Assembly (NCBI RefSeq): GCF_947493125.1
Contig: NZ_CANLQB010000007.1
Coordinates: forward strand, 186,001-250,000
DNA from: an uncultured Roseobacter sp.
GTDB lineage: Bacteria > Pseudomonadota > Alphaproteobacteria > Rhodobacterales > Rhodobacteraceae
Reading direction: 5' to 3'
Length of the DNA: 64,000 nucleotides
In this document: piece after piece, positions 24,371 to 32,208 of the stretch
Layout of the letters: every line of letters begins with the position of its first letter
Position numbering within the stretch: the first letter of the stretch is position 1
Program-made: the position numbers and the translations under genes
The notes under the pieces: model-generated
Told to the model about the DNA's origin: nothing
What the model saw: the letters and a program-made list of their open reading frames with translations, nothing else
Database searches by the model: none

Positions 24371-24380
24371 AAATACTTGG
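24363..24380. promoter_or_regulatory. weaker copy of the iron-response motif over the hemP promoter
   Basis: CCAGA-CAAAAA-TACTTGG matches 9 of 12 fixed positions of TCCGA-N6-TACTCGG with the same spacing. It covers the -35 box of the hemP promoter. Confidence 0.45.
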
Positions 24381-24428
24381 CTACTTTTTTCCGGTTTTGC
24401 ACATGGTTCAACCCAAACCGCCGCGCAC

Positions 24429-24460
24429 AAAAAAAGGGGCGCGCAAAACCGCGGCGCCCC
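24429..24460 (-). terminator. rho-independent terminator after the Fe3+-binding protein gene
   Basis: On the minus strand, GGGGCGC (24460-24454) pairs with GCGCCCC (24442-24436) and is followed by a run of seven T (24435-24429). It starts 24 bases after the stop of the gene at 24484 and isolates it from the hemP promoter. Confidence 0.85.
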
Positions 24461-24483
24461 TGTCCAGTCTGCGGGGAACTTGA

Positions 24484-25512
24484 TTACTTCCAACCCACCT
24501 CGTTGAAGATCTTCTGGGCTGCGGGCACGTTCTTGGCCACGGCGGAGAGATCCACCTCGTCGCCCTTGTACTCACCCAGCTTGGCCACGCTGTCGCTGAC
24601 CGACACGCCGGGCACGGCGGGGAACTCATCGTTGCCGGCCGAGAAGTACTGCTGTGCCTGATCGGAGGCGAGATACTCCAGGAAGGCAATCGCATTGTCG
24701 CGGTTCGGCGCATGCGCTGCCACACCGCCACCCGAGAGGTTCATATGGGCGCCCTCGGCCTCTTGTGCCGGGAAGACCCAGCCGATCTTGTCGAGATCGG
24801 AGGAGAGCCCATCGACATCCTTGCGGATCGCGCGGGCGAAGTAATAGGTGTTGGAGATCGAGATGTCGCACTGACCGGAAACGAGGCCGCGCAGCTGATC
24901 GGTGTCGCCGCCTTCGGGCTCACGCGCGAAGTTGTCGACAACGCCCTGCGCCCAGGATTTCGCCGCCTCTTCCCCGTGATTCTCGATCACCGCGGCGAGC
25001 AGCGTCTGGCTGTAGACGTTGGACGAGGAGCGGTGGCAGACCATGCCTTTGTATTTGGGATCGGCCAGCGCCACATAGTCCATCGGCGGCTCGGTCACGT
25101 CGGCTTTGTCATAGAAGATGATCCGCGCGCGCTGCGAGAAGCCGAACCACTGGTTGTCGTTGTCCTGCAGGTTGGCGGGGATGCGCTCTTCCAGCACAGC
25201 GCTGTCGATGGATTGCAGCACGCCGGCGTCCTTGGCGCGCTCCAGCCGGGAGGTGTCGACGGTGAGCAGAACATCCGCGGGCGAGTTGGCGCCTTCGGCC
25301 TGCATCCGGGTGATCAGCTCGTCGGCCTTGCCTTCGATCCGGTTGATGGTGATGCCGGTGGCCTCGGTGAATTCGGAGTAGAGGCGCTCGTCGGTGTCGT
25401 AATGACGTGAGGAGTAGAGGTTGAGCTCGCCATTGGCCTGGGCCAGCGAGGCGGTGCTGATCGCGGTGCTTGCGGCCAGAACGAAGAGCAGGGGTTTGGA
25501 GTGTGTCGGCAT
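24484..25512 (-). CDS. fbpA: Fe(3+) ABC transporter substrate-binding protein (FbpA/FutA type)
   Basis: A 342-residue periplasmic protein with signal peptide MPTHSKPLLFVLAASTAISTASLAQA and GGGAG six bases before ATG 25512. The start of the mature protein, ELNLYSSRHYDTDERLYSEF, and the tandem tyrosine iron-ligand site SNTYYFAR near residue 222 mark the FbpA/FutA class of ferric-iron binding proteins. The permease and ATPase genes are not adjacent; it is bounded by its own terminator and a 442-base upstream gap. It therefore works with transporter parts encoded elsewhere. It belongs with the surrounding iron genes. Confidence 0.92.
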   Translation of the reverse strand: MPTHSKPLLFVLAASTAISTASLAQANGELNLYSSRHYDTDERLYSEFTEATGITINRIEGKADELITRMQAEGANSPADVLLTVDTSRLERAKDAGVLQSIDSAVLEERIPANLQDNDNQWFGFSQRARIIFYDKADVTEPPMDYVALADPKYKGMVCHRSSSNVYSQTLLAAVIENHGEEAAKSWAQGVVDNFAREPEGGDTDQLRGLVSGQCDISISNTYYFARAIRKDVDGLSSDLDKIGWVFPAQEAEGAHMNLSGGGVAAHAPNRDNAIAFLEYLASDQAQQYFSAGNDEFPAVPGVSVSDSVAKLGEYKGDEVDLSAVAKNVPAAQKIFNEVGWK

Positions 25513-25842
25513 TGGGGTCTCCCAGAAGGTTAATCCTTATTGTTTTACTCAATTAAAGATTTCCACGAGGAAGGCAATATAGTTGATAAAAATAATTAGG
25601 TACTTCGGTCGGGTTTCCCGAATATTTTTGTAAGTCTTGGGGCGGCGCGCAAACTCCCACAGGCTATGGTTGTACGCGGATCTGCTTGTCCGCGCTGTTG
25701 TCTGCTCCCGCCGCGCTGTCCCGGTTGCGGAGAGCTGTTTGTGGTTACCCACCTGAGCCACCGCTCCTACTGATTTGTTTAGGCTCATATTTTCACAAAT
25801 GCGCGCCGCCGTCTGGAAGCAGATGGCGTGTCGTAAATCCAA
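25513..25842. other. intergenic stretch between the divergent fbpA and rbs units
   Basis: No supported gene. The stretch is AT-richer than its surroundings (notably 25530-25640), as expected for promoters. Near fbpA, CTTATTGTTTTACTCAA (about 25538-25554) keeps the TACTC half and spacing of the iron motif but is otherwise degenerate. I would not call it an operator without an alignment. Confidence 0.4.
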
Positions 25843-25860
25843 ATATGAAACGTTTCATAT
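25843..25860. promoter_or_regulatory. LacI-family operator of the ribose-type operon
   Basis: ATATGAAACGTTTCATAT is a perfect 18-bp palindrome with the central CG typical of LacI/PurR-type operators. It lies 95 bases before rbsB, and the LacI-family regulator is encoded at the end of the same operon. A -35-like TTGACA abuts its right end (25860-25865). No convincing -10 box was found. Confidence 0.8.
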
Positions 25861-25954
25861 TGACAAGAATCGGTTTTACTGGCCTGCTGAGCTCAGGTTG
25901 AACAGGTCGCGGACAGTGCGCTTGCCCAACCATTGATGACTTAGGGAGGCTCAC

Positions 25955-26875
25955 ATGAAGCTCATGAAATTCGCTGCCGCGGCAGCGACCAGTATCTTAT
26001 TGTCCACGTCCATGGCAGCAGCGGAAGACAAGCCCGTTGTCGGTCTGATCATGAAGTCGCTGGCCAATGAATTCTTCCAGAACATGCTCGCCGGAGCCGA
26101 GGCCCATGAGGCCGAACGCGGTGATTATGAGCTGCGCGCGGTTGGTATGCAGAACGAGACCGACTTCGAAAGCCAGATCAACGCGGTGGAGAATTTCATC
26201 ACCCAGGGCGTCGATGCCATCGTGGTGGCCCCGGCCGATTCCAAAGCGATGGTGCGGCCCCTGAAGCGGGCCATGGAGGCCGGGATCGTGGTGGTGAACT
26301 TTGATGTGGCGCTCGATGAAGGCGCCAAGGAGCAGCAAGGGGTCGAGCTGGCCTTTGTCGGCCCCGACAACCGCGGCGGCGCCAAGATGGCCGGTGACGC
26401 GCTTGGCGCGGCGCTGGGTGAAGGCGCCAAGGTGGTGATCATCGAAGGTAACCCCGGCGCGGACAATGCCACGCAGCGGCGTCTGGGCTTCGAGGATGCG
26501 GTGGCCGAGCACAAGCTCAACCTGCTCGACAGCCGCACGGCCCATTGGGAGACCGAAGAGGCGAACCAGGTGTTCTCCACCATGCTGACCGCGAACCCGG
26601 ACATCCAGGGGGTGATGGCGGCCAATGATTCCATGGCCATCGGCGTTGTGAAGGCGCTGGAATCGGCGGGGCGCGACGACATCAAGGTCGTGGGCTTCGA
26701 CGCGATCCCGGCGGTGATGCCGATGATCGAGGACGGGCGCATGCTGGCCTCGGTCGATCAGTTCGGCCAGCAGATGGCAGCGAACTCCATCGACCTCGCA
26801 CTCGAAGTGCTGGCCGGTGGCCCGCAGCTGGAAGGCTGGGTCAAGACCCCCATCGAACTGGTCGCCGGCGAGTAA
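25955..26875 (+). CDS. rbsB: ribose-type ABC transporter substrate-binding protein
   Basis: A 306-residue periplasmic binding protein of the type 1 (RbsB) fold. The signal peptide is MKLMKFAAAAATSILLSTSMAAA. Typical RbsB blocks follow: VGLIMKSLANEFFQNMLAGAEA near residue 30, VVAPADSKAMVRPLKRAMEAGIVVVNFD near 90, and ANDSMAIGVVKALESAG near 225. GGGAGG lies seven bases before the ATG. It is the first gene of the rbsB-A-C-K-R operon. Ribose is the best guess; allose, xylose or other monosaccharides are possible within the family. Confidence 0.92.
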   Translation: MKLMKFAAAAATSILLSTSMAAAEDKPVVGLIMKSLANEFFQNMLAGAEAHEAERGDYELRAVGMQNETDFESQINAVENFITQGVDAIVVAPADSKAMVRPLKRAMEAGIVVVNFDVALDEGAKEQQGVELAFVGPDNRGGAKMAGDALGAALGEGAKVVIIEGNPGADNATQRRLGFEDAVAEHKLNLLDSRTAHWETEEANQVFSTMLTANPDIQGVMAANDSMAIGVVKALESAGRDDIKVVGFDAIPAVMPMIEDGRMLASVDQFGQQMAANSIDLALEVLAGGPQLEGWVKTPIELVAGE

Positions 26876-26935
26876 GCCTGCCCCACGGCATCCGGCGCGC
26901 GGCGTCGGGTGCCCCCTCTCAGCAGGATCGGATCC

Positions 26936-28468
26936 ATGACCGTCTCTCCCCTTCTTTCCGTGACCCATCTGCGCAAGTCCTTCGGCGGCATTCACGCACT
27001 CGACGGGGTCAGCTTTGAACTGCTGGCCGGCGAGGTCCACGCGCTGGTTGGCGAGAATGGCGCCGGAAAATCCACCCTGATCAAGGTGCTGTCGGGCGTG
27101 CATATGTTCGAGGCGGGCGAGATCACGCTAGATGGCGCGCCGTTCCGCCCCGCATCACCCCATGCCGCGAAACTCGCCGGGATCCAGGTGGTGCATCAGG
27201 AATTCAATCTGCTGAACGATCTGAGCGTGGCCGAGAATATCTCCATCGAAGCGATGCCGAAGACGCGGCTGGGGTTGCTTGACCGGGCAGAGATGAACCG
27301 GCGGGCGCGGGCGGCCCTGGATGCCATCGGGCTCAGCGATGTGGATGTGACGACGCCCGTGCGCAGCCTCGGCATTGCACACCGCCAGCTCATCGAGATC
27401 GCGCGGGCGCTGCAGAGCGAGAGCCGCATTCTGATCCTCGATGAACCCACCGCGACCCTGACCGAGCGCGAGACGGAGCGGCTGTTTGAGATTGTCGCAG
27501 GCATCAAGGCCAAGGGTGTGACGGTTGTCTTTGTCTCGCACCATCTGGAGGAAGTCTTTGGCATCTGTGACCGGGTGACCGTGTTCCGCAACGGCGAGAC
27601 GATTGCCACCCGCGAGATTGCCGATGTGACCCCCGCGGATGTGGTCCGCTTCATGGTGGGGCGCACGTTGGAAGAGGCCCAGCACGCGGGCTCGGAGGCG
27701 CATCTGGGCGCCGGGGTCGCGCTGAGCGTGGAGGCCTTGCGCACCACGGCGAACCCCGCCGGCGCGCCGGTGAGCTTCGACCTGCGGCGCGGTGAGATCC
27801 TCGGGATTGCCGGGCTGGTAGGCGCGGGCCGGACGGAAGTGCTGCGCGCGATCTTTGGCGCCGATCCGAAACTGGCGGGCGAGGTGCGCCTGGACGGCAG
27901 CCCCGTGCAGATCACGGGACCGCGCGATGCGATTGCGGCGGGCATCGGGTTTGTGACCGAGGACCGCAAGGAGGAAGGGCTGATCCTCGATATGCCGATC
28001 AGCGCCAACGCCTCGCTGGTGGATCTGGGGGCGGTGTCGCGGCGCGGGCTGCTGAACTTCGGACGCGAGCGCGAGATGGCGGCCCAGGGCGGCGCGCGGC
28101 TCAAGCTGAAATACGGCAGGCTCTCGGACCACGCAGCGAGCCTGTCAGGCGGCAACCAGCAAAAGGTGGTGCTGGCCAAATGGCTGGCGGCCACGCCAAA
28201 GGTGCTGCTGCTCGATGAGCCCACGCGCGGGGTCGATGTGGGGGCCAAGGCGGAGATCTACGGGATCCTGCGCGATCTGGCAGCCCAAGGTGTGTCGATG
28301 CTGGTGGTGTCCTCGGAGATGCCGGAACTGATCACCCTCTGCGACCGGATCATGGTGATGGCCGGTCAGGAGATTCAGGGCACGCTGGCGCGGCCCGACT
28401 ACTCCCAGGAACGCATTTTGCACCTGGCCTATGGGCAGGAGCAGACCGAGGAAAGGATCCCCGCATGA
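26936..28468 (+). CDS. rbsA: ribose-type ABC transporter ATP-binding protein (two ABC domains)
   Basis: A 510-residue protein with two tandem ATPase domains. The first has Walker A GENGAGKST near residue 40 and Walker B ILILDEPTATLT near 165. The second has the degenerate P-loop GLVGAGRTEVLRAIF near 290, signature LSGGNQQKVVLAKWL near 400 and Walker B LLLDEPTRGVDVG near 425. This asymmetry is normal for RbsA/MglA. ATG 26936 is used; GTG 26909 is an alternative. The stop overlaps the permease start (ATGA). Confidence 0.93.
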   Translation: MTVSPLLSVTHLRKSFGGIHALDGVSFELLAGEVHALVGENGAGKSTLIKVLSGVHMFEAGEITLDGAPFRPASPHAAKLAGIQVVHQEFNLLNDLSVAENISIEAMPKTRLGLLDRAEMNRRARAALDAIGLSDVDVTTPVRSLGIAHRQLIEIARALQSESRILILDEPTATLTERETERLFEIVAGIKAKGVTVVFVSHHLEEVFGICDRVTVFRNGETIATREIADVTPADVVRFMVGRTLEEAQHAGSEAHLGAGVALSVEALRTTANPAGAPVSFDLRRGEILGIAGLVGAGRTEVLRAIFGADPKLAGEVRLDGSPVQITGPRDAIAAGIGFVTEDRKEEGLILDMPISANASLVDLGAVSRRGLLNFGREREMAAQGGARLKLKYGRLSDHAASLSGGNQQKVVLAKWLAATPKVLLLDEPTRGVDVGAKAEIYGILRDLAAQGVSMLVVSSEMPELITLCDRIMVMAGQEIQGTLARPDYSQERILHLAYGQEQTEERIPA

Positions 28469-29463
28469 GTGCCGTCGACAACATCCCCCATATCCCGGAG
28501 AAATCCCCCATGTCCTTTCGGTCCGTGATCAACAATGCCGGGATCGGTATCGCGCTGCTGCTGATGATCCTGTTCTTTTCGGTGGCGAGCGAGCATTTCC
28601 TCTCGGCCAACAACATCACCAATATTCTGACGCAGATCACCATCAACCTGATCCTCGCGGTGGGCATGACCTTCGTGATCCTGATCGGTGGCATTGATCT
28701 CTCGGTGGGTTCGGTCATGGCCTTTGCAGCCGTGGTCGCCGGCAAGGCGATCACGCTGCCGGGGCTCGGGGCCACGGAGCTGATCATCCTCGCGGTGCTG
28801 GCGGGGGTGATTGCGGGCATGGTCTGCGGCATTCTCAACGGCGTGGTCAGCGCCTATTGGTCCCTGCCCTCCTTCATCATCACGCTGGGGATGCTGAACA
28901 TCGCGCGCGGGGCGGCGCTGCAGATCTCCGAGGCGCAGACGATCTATTCCTTTCCCTTCGCCTTCGAGGAGTTCGGCTCGATGCTGATCTACGGGGTGCC
29001 GGTGGTGTTCCTCGTTGCCCTCGCGCTGGTGGTGATCGCCTGGTTCGTGCTGAACCGCACCGTCTTTGGCCGGCTGATCTATGGCATCGGCAACAATGAG
29101 GAGGCCGTGCGCCTCGCCGGGCATCCGGTCTTCTGGTACAAGGTCGCAGCCTTTTCGATCTGCGGGCTGACGGCGGGGATCGCGGCGATCATCTATATGG
29201 CACGGCTGAACATTTCTTCGCCCATCGCCGGTATCGGATTTGAACTGAACGCGATTGCGGCGGTGATCATCGGCGGGACCAGCCTCTCGGGCGGACGTGG
29301 CTCGGTGATCGGCACGCTGCTGGGCGCCTTCATCATCGGGGTGCTGGCCAATGGGCTCATCCTGATCGGGCTTTCCGATTTCGTGCGGCAGATGATCACC
29401 GGGCTGGTGATCGTGATCGCCGTGATCCTGGACCACTACCGTGCAAAGTATTCCGCATCATGA
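28465..29463 (+). CDS. rbsC: ribose-type ABC transporter permease
   Basis: A 332-residue membrane protein with about nine or ten hydrophobic helices. Family signatures include ILIGGIDLSVGSVMAFAAVV near residue 72 and AAVIIGGTSLSGGRGSVIGTLLGA near residue 265, the latter being the cytoplasmic motif of RbsC/AraH-type permeases. It starts at ATG 28465 overlapping the rbsA stop; an internal ATG at 28510 would remove a short hydrophilic lead. Its stop overlaps the rbsK start, so all four genes are coupled. Confidence 0.93.
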   Translation: MSAVDNIPHIPEKSPMSFRSVINNAGIGIALLLMILFFSVASEHFLSANNITNILTQITINLILAVGMTFVILIGGIDLSVGSVMAFAAVVAGKAITLPGLGATELIILAVLAGVIAGMVCGILNGVVSAYWSLPSFIITLGMLNIARGAALQISEAQTIYSFPFAFEEFGSMLIYGVPVVFLVALALVVIAWFVLNRTVFGRLIYGIGNNEEAVRLAGHPVFWYKVAAFSICGLTAGIAAIIYMARLNISSPIAGIGFELNAIAAVIIGGTSLSGGRGSVIGTLLGAFIIGVLANGLILIGLSDFVRQMITGLVIVIAVILDHYRAKYSAS

Positions 29464-30404
29464 GTGACGTCGTCGTTGTCGGCAGTGTGAACATCGACCT
29501 GACCAGCCACCTGCCCCGCTGGCCGGAGGTGGGCGAGACGGTCACCGCCCTGCGGACGGATGTCGGTCTCGGTGGCAAGGGGGCGAACCAGGCCGTGGCC
29601 GCCGCGCGGCTGGGTGCCGGTGTCAGCCTGATCGGAGCCGTGGGCACGGATGCCTTCGGGCAGCAGGCGGTGCGGATGCTGGGCGGGGACAACCTGCAGC
29701 TTGCCATCGAGACGCAGGCGCAGGCGGCGACGGGCATGGCCTTCATCGACGTGGGGCCGGAGGGCGACAACATGATCCGGCTCGCACCCGGGGCAAACGC
29801 CACGCTGACGCCCGAGATCATCCTGCGGCATGCACCGCTGATCGCCAAGGCCAAGGTGCTGCTGCTGCAAAACGAGATACCGCTGGCCGCATCGCTGCGC
29901 GCGGCGCGGATCGCCCGGCAGCATGGGGCCACGGTGGTGATGGACCCCGCCCCGGCGCCGCAGCCCGTGTGGGACGCCGAGACGCTGGCGGCCTTCGATA
30001 TCCTGACACCAAACGCGCATGAGGCCGCGCTGATCGCCGGGTCGGCGCCAAGCGGGCTGCAGGCGGCGGAGATGACGGCCACGGCGCTGACCACGCTGGG
30101 CCCACGCGGCGCGATTGTGACCATGGGGGCGGCGGGCGTCGCCTGGCAGATCGGTGAGGCGGTCGGGCATCGGCCCGCGCGCAAGGTCGCGACGGTGGAT
30201 ACGGTCGGCGCCGGCGATTGCTTCAATGGCGCGCTGGCGGTGTTCCTCTCCCAAGGTTGCGCTGCAGAGCAGGCCATCGACCTGGCCGCAGATGCGGCAG
30301 CACTTGCCACCACACGGCCGGGTGCGGCCGCCGCGGCACCGCGGCTTTCGGAGGTGCTGGAGTTCCGGGAGGCGCAGGCGACCCCCGATCTGACACCCCA
30401 TTGA
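29460..30404 (+). CDS. rbsK: ribokinase
   Basis: A 314-residue PfkB kinase. It starts MSDVVVVGSVNIDLTSHL, has the substrate motif GGKGANQAVAAARLGA near residue 40, and the catalytic motif TVDTVGAGDCFNGALAVF near residue 250 with the Asp base. All features match ribokinase, which makes ribose 5-phosphate in the cytoplasm. It overlaps rbsC by four bases (ATGA). No RbsD pyranase is present in this operon; the only RbsD/FucU-type gene in the window is at 468-917. Confidence 0.92.
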   Translation: MSDVVVVGSVNIDLTSHLPRWPEVGETVTALRTDVGLGGKGANQAVAAARLGAGVSLIGAVGTDAFGQQAVRMLGGDNLQLAIETQAQAATGMAFIDVGPEGDNMIRLAPGANATLTPEIILRHAPLIAKAKVLLLQNEIPLAASLRAARIARQHGATVVMDPAPAPQPVWDAETLAAFDILTPNAHEAALIAGSAPSGLQAAEMTATALTTLGPRGAIVTMGAAGVAWQIGEAVGHRPARKVATVDTVGAGDCFNGALAVFLSQGCAAEQAIDLAADAAALATTRPGAAAAAPRLSEVLEFREAQATPDLTPH

Positions 30405-30457
30405 CATCAAAGCCGACCGGTCGGAGAAGCCAGACGGATGCAACGCACTGAGGACAT

Positions 30458-31429
30458 ATGTCGACTGTCAAGGATGTAGCGCGGGAAGCCGGCGTATCGG
30501 TGGGCACTGTCTCCAAGGTGCTGTCGAACAACACCACGGTGAAGACGGCGCTGCGCGACCGCGTCCTGAAGGCGGCCTCCGATCTCAACTATCGCCCGAA
30601 CATGGCCGCCCGCGCCCTGCGCACCAACAAGATCAACATTCTCGGCCTCGTGGTGCCGGACATCACCAATCCCTTCTTCGCCCAGCTGGCCCTGCGGATC
30701 GAAACCGAGGCCGCGGACCGCGGGCATACGGTGATGCTGACCAACTCCCATGACGACGCGGCGACCGAAGAACGGCAGATCGCCGCCTTGCTGGAACAGT
30801 CGCCCCGGGGGCTGATCATCGCGGCCTCCAATGATTCCAGCGCGCGGCTGCATCGCAGCGACATCCGCGTCGTCTCGCTCGACCGGCGATTTCATTCCAG
30901 CCCGCTGGTCAGCACCGACCACGCCAAGGGCTCGGAACGGGGGGCGGCGCATCTGATCGGTCTCGGCCATCGGCGCCTTGCCTATCTGGCCGGGCCGCAG
31001 AACACCGAGGTTGGACGGCAGCGACGGCTGGGGTTCGAACGCTGCGTGGCCCGCGCCGGACTTTCGCTGGAGGTCCGCGAGGGGCTGTTCGACTACGAAA
31101 GCGGCGAACAGATGGCGCGCGCGCTGCTCTCGGGTCCGGCACCGCAGCGGCCCACCGCGATTGCCGCGGCCAGCGACCAGATGGCCATCGGGGTCTTGAG
31201 GGCGGCGCGGGACATGGAGATCCCCGTGCCGGAGGCGCTGTCGGTTGTCGGGTTTGACGACATCACGCTCGCCGCGTTAGTGGTGCCGCGCCTGACCACA
31301 ATCGCGCAGCCGACGGAGCGGCTGGCCAAGGAGGCGGTGCGGCGCGTGCTCATGGACGGGGAAGCGCCCGCCCAGGATGCGCTGATCCAGGGTGAGCTGG
31401 TCATTCGCGGCTCGACCGCGGCACTGTGA
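30458..31429 (+). CDS. rbsR: LacI-family transcriptional regulator of the ribose-type operon
   Basis: A 323-residue repressor. The N-terminal helix-turn-helix reads TVKDVAREAGVSVGTVSKVL (residues 3-22) with the hinge NYRPNMAARAL near 48. A periplasmic-binding-protein-like sensor domain follows, ending VVGFDDITLAALVVPRLTTIAQP, a typical LacI segment. It is 53 bases downstream of rbsK. It should bind the palindrome at 25843-25860 and release it on binding the sugar. A 12-bp palindrome CCGACCGGTCGG (30413-30424) in the short gap before it may be chance. Confidence 0.92.
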   Translation: MSTVKDVAREAGVSVGTVSKVLSNNTTVKTALRDRVLKAASDLNYRPNMAARALRTNKINILGLVVPDITNPFFAQLALRIETEAADRGHTVMLTNSHDDAATEERQIAALLEQSPRGLIIAASNDSSARLHRSDIRVVSLDRRFHSSPLVSTDHAKGSERGAAHLIGLGHRRLAYLAGPQNTEVGRQRRLGFERCVARAGLSLEVREGLFDYESGEQMARALLSGPAPQRPTAIAAASDQMAIGVLRAARDMEIPVPEALSVVGFDDITLAALVVPRLTTIAQPTERLAKEAVRRVLMDGEAPAQDALIQGELVIRGSTAAL

Positions 31430-31436
31430 CGGGCGT

Positions 31437-31751
31437 TTAGGGCACGACGCCGGTGTTGGGCAGGAACCTCGGTGTGCCTGCCGGGCATTGAATGACGCCG
31501 TAGACGTCGATCTGCTTGCCGCCAGAGCGCTGCTCGCCCGCGCCGAGGCCGGTGCCACCGCCCACGCTGATCAGGCTGCAGCCGTGGCTCGCCGCGGTGC
31601 GGCTCACGGCGAGGTTGAGTTCCTGTACCGCCTCGTCCGTCGAGGCGAAGGAGGAGCCGTAGAGAACCTGTCGATTGCTGCCACCGGGGAAGGCCGTGCA
31701 TGCGCTGAGGAGCACCGCTCCGGCGGTGAGGGCGAGGCCAAATCGGACCAT
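31437..31751 (-). CDS. small lipoprotein of unknown function
   Basis: A 104-residue protein starting at ATG 31751, with lipoprotein signal MVRFGLALTAGAVLLSAC, where LSAC is the lipobox and the Cys would be lipidated. The mature part has two more cysteines, one in SHGCSL and one in VIQCPAG, that could form a disulfide. A Gly-rich turn follows (SVGGGTGLGAGEQRSGGK). It is convergent with rbsR, eight bases apart. I do not recognise a family. It is probably anchored in the outer or inner membrane. Confidence 0.7.
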   Translation of the reverse strand: MVRFGLALTAGAVLLSACTAFPGGSNRQVLYGSSFASTDEAVQELNLAVSRTAASHGCSLISVGGGTGLGAGEQRSGGKQIDVYGVIQCPAGTPRFLPNTGVVP

Positions 31752-32155
31752 GATCTTATTCCTTTCTGAAATGGCCGGCGCTGTGGCTGGCACAGGCCGG
31801 GGCGGGCAAATACAGCGCCCGCGCATTGGAAAGTTTACCATAAAACCGGCTTCTATGCACGTCCCGGCATCTGCGCTGTCCCCGAACCGTGCGGCTCCGG
31901 TCAGGTCGGGTTGATCCTCTGCCCCGCGCAATGCGACAGGGGCAGGCACGGGTTAACCCGACGGCCTGCGATTAACCCGGTGGTAACGTTCGGCGGATGC
32001 GTCAGATGACTGGTCCGGAAATCCCATCATTTTCAAGGCCTAAGCCGCTTCAAACCTGCATCTGAGGCGGCGCGGGCAAGGAGCAGGAAAATGTCATCGG
32101 GGGTGTTGCAGCAGGGCGGTGGGCTGTGCCAAGGTCCGCACCGGGGGACCAACCT
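31752..32155. other. intergenic stretch upstream of the G8-domain gene
   Basis: No supported gene. Several GGTTAACC/TTAACCC-type words occur (about 31951-31978). The stretch separates the lipoprotein gene (minus) from the G8 gene (plus). Confidence 0.4.
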
Positions 32156-32184
32156 ATGGTAGTGTGATTCTACCATGCTACCAT
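32156..32184. promoter_or_regulatory. inverted repeat plus extra half-site before the G8-domain gene
   Basis: ATGGTAG (32156-32162) and CTACCAT (32170-32176) are perfect inverted arms around TGTGATT, and a third CTACCAT follows at 32178-32184. It ends 24 bases before the G8 gene ATG. It may be an operator, or a hairpin that controls translation. Confidence 0.5.
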
Positions 32185-32208
32185 GTAGCTGCGCTGGAGA
32201 ACCGCGAG

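Noticed and set aside
30413-30424. 12-bp palindrome CCGACCGGTCGG before rbsR as an operator
   Set aside because: It is short, purely GC-driven and unlike the 18-bp palindrome before rbsB. Chance is likely in this GC-rich DNA.
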